Below are positions 25,022 to 32,995 of a stretch of 56,347 nucleotides of DNA, piece after piece (positions within the stretch are counted from its first letter, which is position 1; every line of letters starts with the position of its first letter). The stretch spans positions 1 to 56,347 of the forward strand of contig JAGCUZ010000053.1 in the NCBI GenBank assembly GCA_017962615.1. The letters are read 5' to 3'. The stretch comes from Bacteroidales bacterium (GTDB taxonomy: Bacteria; Bacteroidota; Bacteroidia; Bacteroidales; P3). The position numbers were made by a program, and so were the translations under genes. The notes under the pieces are model-generated. The model had not been told where the DNA came from. It worked only from the letters and a program-made list of their open reading frames with translations, and did not search any database.

Positions 25022-25966
25022 ATGTCAAACAAAGAGCTTATAGAAAAAATCGTCAGCCTGAAACGCGAGAAAAACGCGGTGATATTAGGCCATTACTATC
25101 AGTGCAAAGAAATACAAGAATTGTCCGATTACATAGGCGACAGTTTGGCATTGGCAAAACAGGCACAGGACACCACGGCCGACATCATAGTGTTCTGCGG
25201 CGTGCGTTTCATGGCCGAGACGGCCAAAATACTGAATCCTGAGCGCAAAGTGGTGCTTCCTGACATGGATGCCTCCTGCTCGCTCGAAGAAAGTTGCCCT
25301 GCCGACGCTCTCGCCAAATTCAAGGCCGAGCATCCCGACCATATAGTCATGTCCTATATCAACTGTTCAGCGCAGGTAAAAGCCCTGAGCGACATAATAT
25401 GCACCTCGGGCAACGCCGAGAAGATAATAAAAGCCTTGCCGGCCGATCAGAAGATTATCTTTGCCCCCGACCGCAACCTGGGCGGCTACATCAATAGCAT
25501 CACCGGCCGCAACATGCTGCTGTGGGACGGCGTGTGCACCGTGCACGACGCCATGCAGGCCGAGAATGTGCTTAAGCTCAAAGAACAGTACCCCGACGCC
25601 TGCGTCATAGCTCATCCCGAGTGCAACGCGGCCATGCTCGCCGTGGCCGACTATATTGGCAGCACCAAGGGCATGCTCAACTTCATAAAGAAGTCGGGCA
25701 AACGGCAGTTCATAGTGGTCACCGAGACGGGTATCCTCTACGAGATGCAGCGTGAAAACCCCGACAAGCAGTTCCTCACCCTCAAGAACAACGCCGACTG
25801 TGCCTGCAGCGACTGCGCCTTCATGAAGCTCAATACGCTTGAGAAACTGTACAGCTGCCTGCTCAACGAAAGTCCCGAAATAGTCATGGACAAAGCCCTC
25901 ATGGATTCCGCCCGCAGGCCAATCATCAAGATGCTCGACATGTCAAAACAGCTGGGTATAATATAA
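25022..25966 (+). CDS. nadA: Quinolinate synthase A
   Basis: A 314-residue 4Fe-4S enzyme that condenses iminoaspartate with dihydroxyacetone phosphate to quinolinate in de novo NAD synthesis. Typical segments are NAVILGHYYQ near residue 20, GVRFMAETAKILNPE, PDMDASCSLEESCPAD with a cluster Cys, HPECNAAML, TETGILYEM and the Cys-rich CACSDCAFMKLNTLEKLY. ATG 25022 is chosen over an ATG at 24929 because the latter lies in the promoter box and its first 31 residues do not match the family. nadB and nadC are not nearby. A leader inverted repeat suggests regulation. Confidence 0.96.
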   Translation: MSNKELIEKIVSLKREKNAVILGHYYQCKEIQELSDYIGDSLALAKQAQDTTADIIVFCGVRFMAETAKILNPERKVVLPDMDASCSLEESCPADALAKFKAEHPDHIVMSYINCSAQVKALSDIICTSGNAEKIIKALPADQKIIFAPDRNLGGYINSITGRNMLLWDGVCTVHDAMQAENVLKLKEQYPDACVIAHPECNAAMLAVADYIGSTKGMLNFIKKSGKRQFIVVTETGILYEMQRENPDKQFLTLKNNADCACSDCAFMKLNTLEKLYSCLLNESPEIVMDKALMDSARRPIIKMLDMSKQLGII

Positions 25967-26050
25967 GCATGTTGATAACTGCGTGAAGCAAGTTGATAAC
26001 GTTATTTTTCGCAACCCCACAAGATATTTATTGTTAATAACTTACATATT
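25967..26050 (-). promoter_or_regulatory. Three DnaA-box-like sequences
   Basis: TGTTGATAA (25970-25978), AGTTGATAA (25991-25999) and TGTTAATAA (26032-26040) are, on the minus strand, TTATCAACA, TTATCAACT and TTATTAACA. They differ by one to two bases from the DnaA box TTATCCACA and all point the same way, next to a parS site. The match is imperfect and may be chance in AT-rich DNA. Confidence 0.3.
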
Positions 26051-26066
26051 TGTTTCACGTGAAACA
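26051..26066. promoter_or_regulatory. parS centromere site
   Basis: TGTTTCACGTGAAACA is a perfect match to the palindromic parS consensus. It lies in the 149-base gap between nadA and the pseudouridine synthase gene. Confidence 0.9.
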
Positions 26067-26115
26067 TTTTTTGCGTAACTTGCTGGGAACATCTGTCTGT
26101 ACAAAGTATTGAAAA

Positions 26116-26985
26116 ATGAGTGCTGTCAATTACAAAATAACTGAGAAAATCGGCCTCCTCGATTTCCTTGCAAAGACATTCCCCGACAGTAGTCGGACCA
26201 AGCTGAAGTCGCTGCTGATGCATAACATTTCCGTTGATGGGAGGCACGTATCGCAGTTCGATTTCCCACTGCAGCCGGGCATGGTTGTCGAGGTGCACAA
26301 GACCACCTACAAAGGGCGTTTCCATTTCCGCAACCTTGATTTGTTATATGAGGACGACCACCTCGTAGTGGTCAACAAGCACGAAGGACTCCTTTCCTAC
26401 AGCAAGAAGTCCGGCGACGAGACGGTAATCACCAACCTCAACAGCTATTTCGACTACATGCATCAGAAGTGCAACGCGCATATAGTGCACCGGCTCGACC
26501 GCGACACGTCGGGACTCATGGTGGTAAGCAAAAGCAAAGAGGTGTCGCGCCGTTTCGAAGAAGACTGGAAAGGCATAGTCTACGACCGCGCCTACGTGGC
26601 CGTGGTGTGGGGAGCACTGAACCCGGCCCAAGGCATCATCCGCAGCTGGCTCACCGACGGACAGTACTGCGTGCTCTCCTCGCCAACCGACAACGGCGGC
26701 AAGCTGGCGGTGACCAATTACCGCACGCTCAGGAGCAATAAACATTATTCGTTGCTCGAGCTGGTGCTCGACACAGGCCGCCGCAACCAAATCCGCGTGC
26801 ACATGCGCGAGGAGAAACACCCCGTGGTGCACGACCCCATGTACGGCTACAAGAACGACGCATCTCCCATCGACCGCATGGCGCTCCACGCCTACCGCCT
26901 CTGCTTCCGCCATCCCGTTACGGGCAAAGACCTGCGTTTCGAAACCCCGGTGCCGGCACAGTTCACCCGTCTGCTCGATTTATAA
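26116..26985 (+). CDS. RluA/RluD-family RNA pseudouridine synthase
   Basis: A 289-residue protein. Residues about 10-65 form an S4-like RNA-binding domain (LLDFLAKTFPDSSRTKLKS, VDGRHVSQFDFPLQPGMVV). The catalytic domain carries the RluA-family signature VHRLDRDTSGLMVVSK around residue 118, with the catalytic Asp in HRLDRDTSG, plus LEVVLDTGRRNQIRVH-like and FRHPVTGKDLRF motifs. Such enzymes convert uridines in rRNA or tRNA; which site is modified cannot be told from sequence. It is 8 bases upstream of the next secreted-protein gene. Confidence 0.93.
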   Translation: MSAVNYKITEKIGLLDFLAKTFPDSSRTKLKSLLMHNISVDGRHVSQFDFPLQPGMVVEVHKTTYKGRFHFRNLDLLYEDDHLVVVNKHEGLLSYSKKSGDETVITNLNSYFDYMHQKCNAHIVHRLDRDTSGLMVVSKSKEVSRRFEEDWKGIVYDRAYVAVVWGALNPAQGIIRSWLTDGQYCVLSSPTDNGGKLAVTNYRTLRSNKHYSLLELVLDTGRRNQIRVHMREEKHPVVHDPMYGYKNDASPIDRMALHAYRLCFRHPVTGKDLRFETPVPAQFTRLLDL

Positions 26986-26993
26986 CGATTAAT

Positions 26994-27587
26994 ATGAAGA
27001 ATATAACTAAATGTCTTGCAATCTTGGTTATGACGGTGCTCCTGGCATCGCCGGTCACAGCGCAGACATTAGCCGACGGGCGCGACAGCTCGCGGGTGCA
27101 TGGTTCGGTGATGGTGATGAGCGACGTGTACAGCGTAAAGGGTGCTACCAAGTGCTACACCTCGCTGTGGCCTTCGCTCGATTACAAGATAAACAACCGC
27201 CTGTCCTTCCGCGGCAGCGCCATGCTGATGTCCGACATCATGGGCATGCCTCACTACGAAGTGGGCCGCAACCGCAGCCTCGCGCCGCTGCGCCGTCCGT
27301 CGAGGGCGGTAGGTCTGCACGGCAGGTTGAAGTACACGCTCGACAACGGCAACATACTTTCCTTCGCGGCTTATAGCGTTTCCGGCGGACTCTCCACGCC
27401 GCTGAACGACTATTTCGACATCGACGTGCTGGGCTTCGAGGCCGCCATGCGCTTCAGGATCTTCGACAACAACTATCTCGATGTCTACCTCAACGTGCTG
27501 CGCGACCGCTCCACCGTCCCCGTCCTGCCACTCATGATGTATAGCCATCCCGGCATGATGGGCCTCTACGACCCGTTCTATTTCTAA
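26994..27587 (+). CDS. Secreted or outer-membrane protein of unknown function
   Basis: A 197-residue protein with a signal peptide cleaved before Gln24 (SPVTA|QTLAD). The mature part has alternating hydrophobic strands (SLWPSLDYKINNRLSFRGSA, GRLKYTLDNGNILSFAAYS, AAMRFRIFDNNYLDVYLNV) and ends with an aromatic YDPFYF, which suggests a small outer-membrane beta-barrel. No family is recognised. It starts 8 bases after the pseudouridine synthase stop, so the two are probably co-transcribed. A hairpin at 27628 may end the message. Confidence 0.72.
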   Translation: MKNITKCLAILVMTVLLASPVTAQTLADGRDSSRVHGSVMVMSDVYSVKGATKCYTSLWPSLDYKINNRLSFRGSAMLMSDIMGMPHYEVGRNRSLAPLRRPSRAVGLHGRLKYTLDNGNILSFAAYSVSGGLSTPLNDYFDIDVLGFEAAMRFRIFDNNYLDVYLNVLRDRSTVPVLPLMMYSHPGMMGLYDPFYF

Positions 27588-27627
27588 GAAATCACCGAAA
27601 CTTTGTGTGATAACGTCTCAGAAATTA

Positions 27628-27654
27628 TTTTGATTTTGTCTGATAAAATCAAAA
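27628..27654 (+). terminator. AT-rich hairpin after the secreted-protein gene
   Basis: TTTTGATTTT (27628-27637) pairs with AAAATCAAAA (27645-27654) across a 7-base loop. Outer bases CAGAAA and TTTCTCTG extend the pairing. The stem is AT-rich, so terminator strength is uncertain. Confidence 0.45.
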
Positions 27655-27802
27655 CAGTTTCTCTGACTGAAGCCCTGTGCCGTCAGCCCTGTTTTTCGTG
27701 TATATAGGCAATTGCCCCTAAAAAATCACAATCGTTACTGCAACAACTTCAATGCCATTGGCTTATGCAGCCATTGGCAGTGGTTTTTCACTCCCGTTCA
27801 GT

Positions 27803-27890
27803 CCCCGATTTTGATATATATAACGTAAATCGTAAGTATATAGTTGATAAGGAGTTGGTGGGACCAACTCTTTACCAACTCCTTATGTAC
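27803..27890 (+). repeat. Dispersed hairpin module, copy 2
   Basis: CCCCGATTTT (27803-27812), a 12-base spacer, then GTAAATCGTAAGTATATAG (27825 on) and the inverted repeat ATAAGGAGTTGGT (27847-27859) with ACCAACTCCTTAT (27874-27886). The same boxes with the same 12-base spacer occur on the minus strand at 50046-50129. The hairpin loop here contains an extra copy of ACCAACTC. It points towards ribD. Confidence 0.75.
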
Positions 27891-27924
27891 TTTATATGTA
27901 CCCTTTATTTCGGTCGTGAACTAG

Positions 27925-28056
27925 GTGGCAAAACGGTAAAAACGGGGTGGTAGAACGGTGAAAACGGAATGACATAACGGTAAAAATAGGATGGCATAAC
28001 GGTGAAAACTGGCTGGTGAAACGGTGGAAACAGGATTGTGGAGTGGTGAAAACGGG
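27925..28056 (+). repeat. Six imperfect tandem 22-bp repeats
   Basis: Six consecutive 22-base units (starts 27925, 27947, 27969, 27991, 28013, 28035) share the core AACGGTGAAAACGG with small changes. The period is not a multiple of three and both strands lack a plausible gene, so they are non-coding. The period of about two helical turns would place the cores on one DNA face, as in iterons or regulator arrays. Confidence 0.85.
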
Positions 28057-28275
28057 GTGCAGAAAAACCCGTAACCCGAGCAGAAACAGGGGCGAAATGT
28101 CTGTGCTGTTTCACAAATGTATAAACACCATAGGCGATTACAAACTTAAACTGCAGCTGTTGTATTTTGTGAAAACTTCCGAGCCATTAACGGCATAGAT
28201 CAGCATAGAATATAGCCGGAAACTTCTTTATGACAGACAACATTTTCTCCACATTTCTCCCGCATGGTATGTGAT

Positions 28276-28295
28276 GAAAGTTCGGCCGAACTTTC
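28276..28295. repeat. Perfect 20-bp palindrome upstream of ribD
   Basis: GAAAGTTCGGCCGAACTTTC is a perfect palindrome about 95 bases upstream of the ribD -7 box. It could be an operator or a hairpin; no T run follows. Confidence 0.65.
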
Positions 28296-28388
28296 GCCAG
28301 CGCAATGTAGAACATGAAAAATTGTCCTTTAGAAAACTTTTTTCTTGCCAGGGCAGAAAAAATATTTCTATGGGTCGCTATTTTTTCG

Positions 28389-28396
28389 TAAATTTG
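28389..28396 (+). promoter_or_regulatory. -7 box upstream of ribD
   Basis: TAAATTTG fits TAnnTTTG. The implied leader is about 115 bases and does not show the conserved FMN riboswitch pattern. Confidence 0.55.
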
Positions 28397-28518
28397 CAGT
28401 TCGAAAATGCAGAACGGTGGCCGGGGTGCGAGGCGTACAACTCTTTGAGGAGAGGGAAGTACGTGCAACATGCGGCACTGATGCGGAAGGGTGCACTACA
28501 GACATAAGACTCAAAGAA

Positions 28519-29442
28519 ATGACACAGCAAGAGACAGACATAACATACATGCGGCGGTGCCTGCAGCTGGCGGCGCAGGGGCTCGGGCGCGTGCGGCCCA
28601 ACCCGATGGTGGGCTGCGTGGTGGTGGCTGAGGGCAAGGTGGTGGCCGAGGGCTTCCACCAGTGCTACGGCGAGAACCACGCCGAGCGCAACGCGCTGCT
28701 GCGGCTGCCTGCCGTTGCCGCCTGCAATGGTGCGACGCTGTATGTGAACCTTGAGCCCTGCTCGCACTACGGCAAGACGCCGCCTTGCGCCGACCTGATA
28801 GTGGAGCGCGGCGTGGGGCGCGTGGTGTGCTGCAACGACGACCCCAACCCGCTGGTGGCCGGGCGCGGCTTCGAGAAGCTACGGGCTGCCGACATAGAGG
28901 TGGTGCGGCATGTGCTGGAGGAGGAGGGGCGACGGCTTAACCGTCGTTTCTTCACCTACATGGAGCGGCGGCGGCCTTACGTGATACTGAAATGGGCCGA
29001 GAGCGGCGACGGCTACATGGCTCCCGACTACAGCCCGTACTGGATAAGCACGCTGCGGCAGACGCTGCTGAGCCACAAGTGGCGCACCGAGGAGGCGGCA
29101 ATACTGGTGGGGTCGCAGACGTTTATCGACGACCGTCCGCGGCTTACGGCGCGTCTGTGGCACGGGGCCGACCCGAGGCCTGTGGTGCTCGACCGCAGGG
29201 GCCGGCTCGACGCGGTGCCCGCGCATTGGCTGCACCTGCGTGAGGAGAGTCCGGCGCTGGTGCTGCAGAGGCTGTACGAGGAGAAGGTGCAGTCGGTGAT
29301 AGTGGAGGGCGGCCGCCGCATACTGGACGCCTTCATCGAGGCAGGGCTGTACGACGAGGTGCGCATACTGCGCAACGACGCCTGCCTGCTTGGCGGCGGT
29401 ATCAAGGCTCCCAAGGCTCCTGCCGGAGCGTTGTATTTCTAA
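28519..29442 (+). CDS. ribD: Riboflavin biosynthesis protein RibD (deaminase/reductase)
   Basis: A 307-residue bifunctional enzyme for the second and third steps of riboflavin synthesis. The N-terminal deaminase has the zinc site HAERNALL (about residue 54) and PCSHYGKTPPC (about 79). The C-terminal reductase domain starts near 150 (YVILKWAESGDGYMA) and contains SVIVEGGRRILDAFIE. The start MTQQETDITYMRRCL is taken at 28519, because the frame upstream runs through the promoter and is unlike the family. The protein is slightly short at the C-terminus. It ends 3 bases before the convergent dtd stop. Other rib genes are not in the window. Confidence 0.93.
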   Translation: MTQQETDITYMRRCLQLAAQGLGRVRPNPMVGCVVVAEGKVVAEGFHQCYGENHAERNALLRLPAVAACNGATLYVNLEPCSHYGKTPPCADLIVERGVGRVVCCNDDPNPLVAGRGFEKLRAADIEVVRHVLEEEGRRLNRRFFTYMERRRPYVILKWAESGDGYMAPDYSPYWISTLRQTLLSHKWRTEEAAILVGSQTFIDDRPRLTARLWHGADPRPVVLDRRGRLDAVPAHWLHLREESPALVLQRLYEEKVQSVIVEGGRRILDAFIEAGLYDEVRILRNDACLLGGGIKAPKAPAGALYF

Positions 29443-29445
29443 GGA

Positions 29446-29901
29446 TTATTGACGGTTCTGGGAGTCGATGATGATGGTGACGGGACCGTCGTTGACGAGT
29501 GCCACCTGCATGTCGGCACCGAAGACGCCTGTGGCCACGGGGTGCCCCAGCTCCTGCTCGAGGCGGGCGATGAACTTCTTGTACATGGGTATGGCCACTT
29601 CGGGACGCGAGGCCTTGATGTAGCTTGGGCGGTTGCCTTTCTTGGTGCTTGCCATAAGTGTGAACTGGCTGACGAGCAGTATGCCAGCATCGGGCACCTC
29701 GCTGATGGGGAGGTTCATGACCCCTTGGCTGTCGTTGAAGATGCGCAGGGCTACCGTTTTGCGGCATAGCCAGTCGATGTCCTCGTCGGTGTCGGCATCT
29801 TCGATGCCAAGAAGCACCAGCATGCCCGCGCCTATCTTGGAGTGGAGGGTGCCGCCGATGGTGACCGAGGCTTCGCGCACGCGCTGTATGACTATTCTCA
29901 T
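29446..29901 (-). CDS. dtd: D-aminoacyl-tRNA deacylase
   Basis: A 151-residue Dtd protein that hydrolyses D-aminoacyl-tRNA and glycyl-tRNA(Ala), protecting translation. It shows MRIVIQRVREASVTIGG at the start, the catalytic SQFTLMAST (family SQFTL motif) near residue 80, and the cross-subunit NDGPVTIIID motif near the end. ATG 29901 is preferred over an in-frame ATG at 29937, since MRIVIQRV is the conserved family start. It lies downstream of the helicase gene on the same strand (38-base gap). Confidence 0.95.
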   Translation of the reverse strand: MRIVIQRVREASVTIGGTLHSKIGAGMLVLLGIEDADTDEDIDWLCRKTVALRIFNDSQGVMNLPISEVPDAGILLVSQFTLMASTKKGNRPSYIKASRPEVAIPMYKKFIARLEQELGHPVATGVFGADMQVALVNDGPVTIIIDSQNRQ

Positions 29902-29939
29902 GGGTGAAGGGAGTATCGTTAGGTGTGGTGTTGGCAACG

Positions 29940-32267
29940 CTATTCCACCACGGTGAGCTTGGCGAACTTGAGCATCAGGAGCTTCTGGCCCGCGCCCTCG
30001 AAGAAGACGGTGGCCCGGCGGCTGTCGCCATCGCCATCGACGGTGAGCACCTTGCCGACGCCGAACTTGTCGTGCAGCACCCTGACGCCCGGGATGATGC
30101 TTTTCATGAAGGCTGGGGTGTTGCCCGCAGTGGGGCCTTTGACGGGCGGCGCTATCTTCTTGAGCCTGCGCGGCTCGGGGGCCGGTGTGCTGACTTCGAT
30201 GCGGCTCTTTGGCAGCTCGCCAACCTTGGGGAAGGCGCTACGACGCTTGGGCCGCTCGATGTACTGAGGGTCGATTTCTTCGACGAAGCGGCTCAGCTCC
30301 TGCGTGGACGACTTGCCGTACTGGTAGCGGTTGAGGGCGTGGGAGAGCACCACCTGCTGTTCGGCGCGCGTGACGGCCACGTAGAAGAGGCGGCGCTCCT
30401 CCTCGAGCTCCTGGCGGCTTGTGTTGCTTAGGAACGAGGGGAACAGATTCTCCTCCATACCCACCACGTAGACGTAGGGGAACTCGAGGCCTTTGGCGGC
30501 ATGGATGGTCATGAGCGACACTTTGTTGGAGTCTTTGTCGTCGTCCTTGTCCTCGGAGGTGAGCAGCAGCACCTGCTGGAGGAACTTGTCGAGGGTCTTG
30601 AGCTGGGTGTCGTCATTTGCGGTGCCGCCGCCGTCGGCATCGGGCAGGAAGTCGTCGGCACCGGGGGTGATGGTGTCGTCCTTGTCGCAGAACTCTTTGA
30701 TACCGTTGAGGAGCTCTTCGATATTCTCTATGCGGTTGGGGTTGTCGGGGTCGTCATCGTCGCGCAGCATGCGCACCAGGCCAGAGGCGTGGACAATCTG
30801 CTCGGCCAGGTCGAAGGCGTTGGTTGTGGACACCTGAGCCGAGAAGAGCTTAATCATGGTGACGAACTGGGCAATCTTTGCCGCCGTGGAGGGTGCGATG
30901 CCGAGGCCGAAGGAGTCGAGGTTTTCGAGGACGGTCCAGACGGCTATGTCGTTGTCCTCGGCGGCGAGGCGTATGCGGTCGAGCGTGGTGGAGCCTATGC
31001 CGCGAGACGGCAGGTTGATGATGCGCATGAGCGACTCGTCGTCGTAGTTGTTGATTACGAGGCGCAGGTAGGCCATGACGTTCTTGATTTCCTTTCGTCC
31101 GTAGAAGGATATGCCGGCATAGATGCGGTAGGGGATGTTCATCTTGCGCAGCGACTCCTCGATGGCGCGCGACTGCGTGTTGGTGCGGTAGAGCACGGCG
31201 AAGTCTCTGTACTCCATGTCCTGCCCGATGTGCGCTTCGAGGATGCTGTGTGCCACGAGGCTGCCCTCCTCGCGTTCGTCGTTGGCGCAGAGGAGCTTGA
31301 TGGGTGCGCCTTGGCCGTTGTCGGTCCATATCTCCTTGGGTATCTGCTCCACGTTGTTGGAGATTATGGAGTTGGCGGCGCGGACTATGTTCTGGGTGGA
31401 GCGGTAGTTCTGCTCAAGCTTGAAGAGGTGCAGCTGCGGGTAGTCGCGCTTGAAGTTGAAGATGTTCTGTATGTTGGCGCCGCGGAAGGCGTAGATGCTC
31501 TGTGCGTCGTCGCCCACCACGCAGATGTTCTGGTGGCGTGCGGCAAGTTTCTTGACGATGAGGTACTGTGCAAAGTTGGTGTCCTGGTACTCGTCGACCA
31601 TGATATACCTGAAGCGGTTCTGGTACTTGATGAGTGCGTCGGGGAAGTCGCGGAGCAGCACGTTCATGTTGAACAGCAGGTCGTCGAAGTCCATGGCCAT
31701 GGCGTTGCGCAGGCGCTGGTTGTACATCTTGTAGATGTTGCCTATATGCGGCTTGCGCGAATCCTGGTCGACCTGCTGTATCTCGGGGTTCTTCATGTAA
31801 TCCTCGGGCGATATGAGGCTGCTCTTGGCCATCGATATGCGGCCCAGCACGTAGTTGGCCGAATAGGCTTTGGGGTCGAGGTTGAGCTGCTTCACTATAT
31901 GCTTTATAGCCGATTTACTGTCGTCGGTGTCGTAGATGGTGAAGGTGCGGATGTAGCCCAGCTTGTCGGCCTCGGCCCGCAGCACACGGGCGAAGATGGA
32001 GTGGAAGGTGCCCATCCAGAGGTTGCGTGCCTCGGGGCCCACCAGCTTCATGATGCGCTCCTTCATCTCGGCAGCAGCCTTGTTGGTAAAGGTGAGCGCC
32101 AGGATGTTGAAGGGGTCGACCCCCTGCGCAATGAGGTGGGCGATGCGGTAGGTGAGGGTGCGCGTCTTGCCCGAGCCTGCGCCCGCTATAATCATGACGG
32201 GTCCTTCGGTGCAGGCTGCCGCGTCGCGCTGGGCATCGTTGAGTTGGTTTAATATATCGTCGTTCAT
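29940..32267 (-). CDS. pcrA: UvrD/PcrA-type ATP-dependent DNA helicase
   Basis: A 775-residue superfamily 1A helicase. Motif I is IAGAGSGKTRTLTYR (about 28-42), motif Ia LALTFTNKAA, motif II VDEYQDTN (about 225), motif III VGDDAQSIYAFRGA, motif IV LEQNYRST, motif V VSLMTIHAAKGLEFPYVYV, and motif VI FYVAVTRAEQQ. The C-terminus ends in the small domain seen in PcrA (VRVLHDKFGVGKVLTVDG). This 3'-5' helicase acts in repair and removal of blocked replication or transcription complexes. Length is normal. It is followed by dtd and preceded, 36 bases away, by the YigZ-family gene. Confidence 0.95.
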   Translation of the reverse strand: MNDDILNQLNDAQRDAAACTEGPVMIIAGAGSGKTRTLTYRIAHLIAQGVDPFNILALTFTNKAAAEMKERIMKLVGPEARNLWMGTFHSIFARVLRAEADKLGYIRTFTIYDTDDSKSAIKHIVKQLNLDPKAYSANYVLGRISMAKSSLISPEDYMKNPEIQQVDQDSRKPHIGNIYKMYNQRLRNAMAMDFDDLLFNMNVLLRDFPDALIKYQNRFRYIMVDEYQDTNFAQYLIVKKLAARHQNICVVGDDAQSIYAFRGANIQNIFNFKRDYPQLHLFKLEQNYRSTQNIVRAANSIISNNVEQIPKEIWTDNGQGAPIKLLCANDEREEGSLVAHSILEAHIGQDMEYRDFAVLYRTNTQSRAIEESLRKMNIPYRIYAGISFYGRKEIKNVMAYLRLVINNYDDESLMRIINLPSRGIGSTTLDRIRLAAEDNDIAVWTVLENLDSFGLGIAPSTAAKIAQFVTMIKLFSAQVSTTNAFDLAEQIVHASGLVRMLRDDDDPDNPNRIENIEELLNGIKEFCDKDDTITPGADDFLPDADGGGTANDDTQLKTLDKFLQQVLLLTSEDKDDDKDSNKVSLMTIHAAKGLEFPYVYVVGMEENLFPSFLSNTSRQELEEERRLFYVAVTRAEQQVVLSHALNRYQYGKSSTQELSRFVEEIDPQYIERPKRRSAFPKVGELPKSRIEVSTPAPEPRRLKKIAPPVKGPTAGNTPAFMKSIIPGVRVLHDKFGVGKVLTVDGDGDSRRATVFFEGAGQKLLMLKFAKLTVVE

Positions 32268-32303
32268 AGAATTGTTTATCCGTTAATCAGTTGGTGCGTC
32301 AGT

Positions 32304-32906
32304 TCACAGAGATTCTATAGTCACTGTGCGCAGCTTGGCGATGGCGTCGTACACCTTGACGCTCAGCGACTGCCTGACCCAGATGTCGAGGCGGCACTGC
32401 ATGTCGAACACTTGGTTCTCGAACGAGAGGCCGTTCTCTTTCAGTATGCGCATGACGTCGTTCATCTGCTCGTAGCCGAAGTGTAGGCGGTAGCCCACGT
32501 CGACGGTCTTTTCGATTACGGTGGTATGGTCGAGCGCGTCGCGCGTGGCGCTGCGGTAGGCGTTGATGAGGCCCGAGGTGCCGAGGAGTATGCCGCCGAA
32601 GTAGCGCACCACCACGACGAGTATGTCGGTAAGGTCGTGCGAGAGAAGCTGTCCGTAGATGGGCTTGCCTGCGGTGCCCGAGGGCTCGCCGTCGTCGTTG
32701 GCGCGCCAGGCGTCCTTGCGGGGACCGAGGATGTAGGCGTAGCAGTGATGGCGTGCGTCAAAGTACTCTTTCTTGATACGTTCGATATGTTGCCGCACCT
32801 CATCCTCGCTGCGCACGGGGTAGGCAAAGGCGAGGAACTTGCTGCCTTTGTCCTTGAACAACCCTTCCGACGGGGCGCTGATGGTATGGTAGGTGTCTTC
32901 GAACAT
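32304..32906 (-). CDS. YigZ/IMPACT family protein
   Basis: A 200-residue protein of the UPF0029/YigZ family, related to the eukaryotic translation regulator IMPACT; the bacterial function is unclear. It has the family motifs KGSKFLAFAYPV, ARHHCYAYILG, DDGEPSGTAGKPI and VVVRYFGGILLG. The start at 32906 (MFEDTYHTISAPSEG) is preferred over an ATG ten codons upstream. It lies between prmC and pcrA on the same strand. Confidence 0.92.
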   Translation of the reverse strand: MFEDTYHTISAPSEGLFKDKGSKFLAFAYPVRSEDEVRQHIERIKKEYFDARHHCYAYILGPRKDAWRANDDGEPSGTAGKPIYGQLLSHDLTDILVVVVRYFGGILLGTSGLINAYRSATRDALDHTTVIEKTVDVGYRLHFGYEQMNDVMRILKENGLSFENQVFDMQCRLDIWVRQSLSVKVYDAIAKLRTVTIESL

Positions 32907-32995
32907 GTGTATCTTATTTAACGAGTGAAGCGGCAAATTATTGCAGCGAGTTGATAAGAAAGATATCGTGTTGATGCTCGGTGGTTAAGCCGAGG

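Larger units (their letters stand above)
27588..28518. other. Long intergenic region with several repeat elements
   Basis: No gene is supported. In order it holds a hairpin (27628-27654), copy 2 of the dispersed module (27803-27890), six tandem 22-bp units (27925-28056), a 20-bp palindrome (28276-28295), and the ribD promoter (28389-28396) with a leader of about 115 bases. Confidence 0.6.

Noticed and set aside
27925-28056. CRISPR array
   Set aside because: The 22-bp units are contiguous with no unique spacers, and no cas genes are present.
27905-28114. Minus-strand open frame through the 22-bp repeats
   Set aside because: A 22-base period is not a multiple of three, so the repeat does not code for a repeated peptide.
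28403-28518. FMN riboswitch in the ribD leader
   Set aside because: The conserved sequence blocks of the FMN element are not seen in this short leader.
30501-32252. 583-codon plus-strand open frame opposite the helicase gene
   Set aside because: It is the antisense of a complete PcrA/UvrD gene with all motifs; no independent support.
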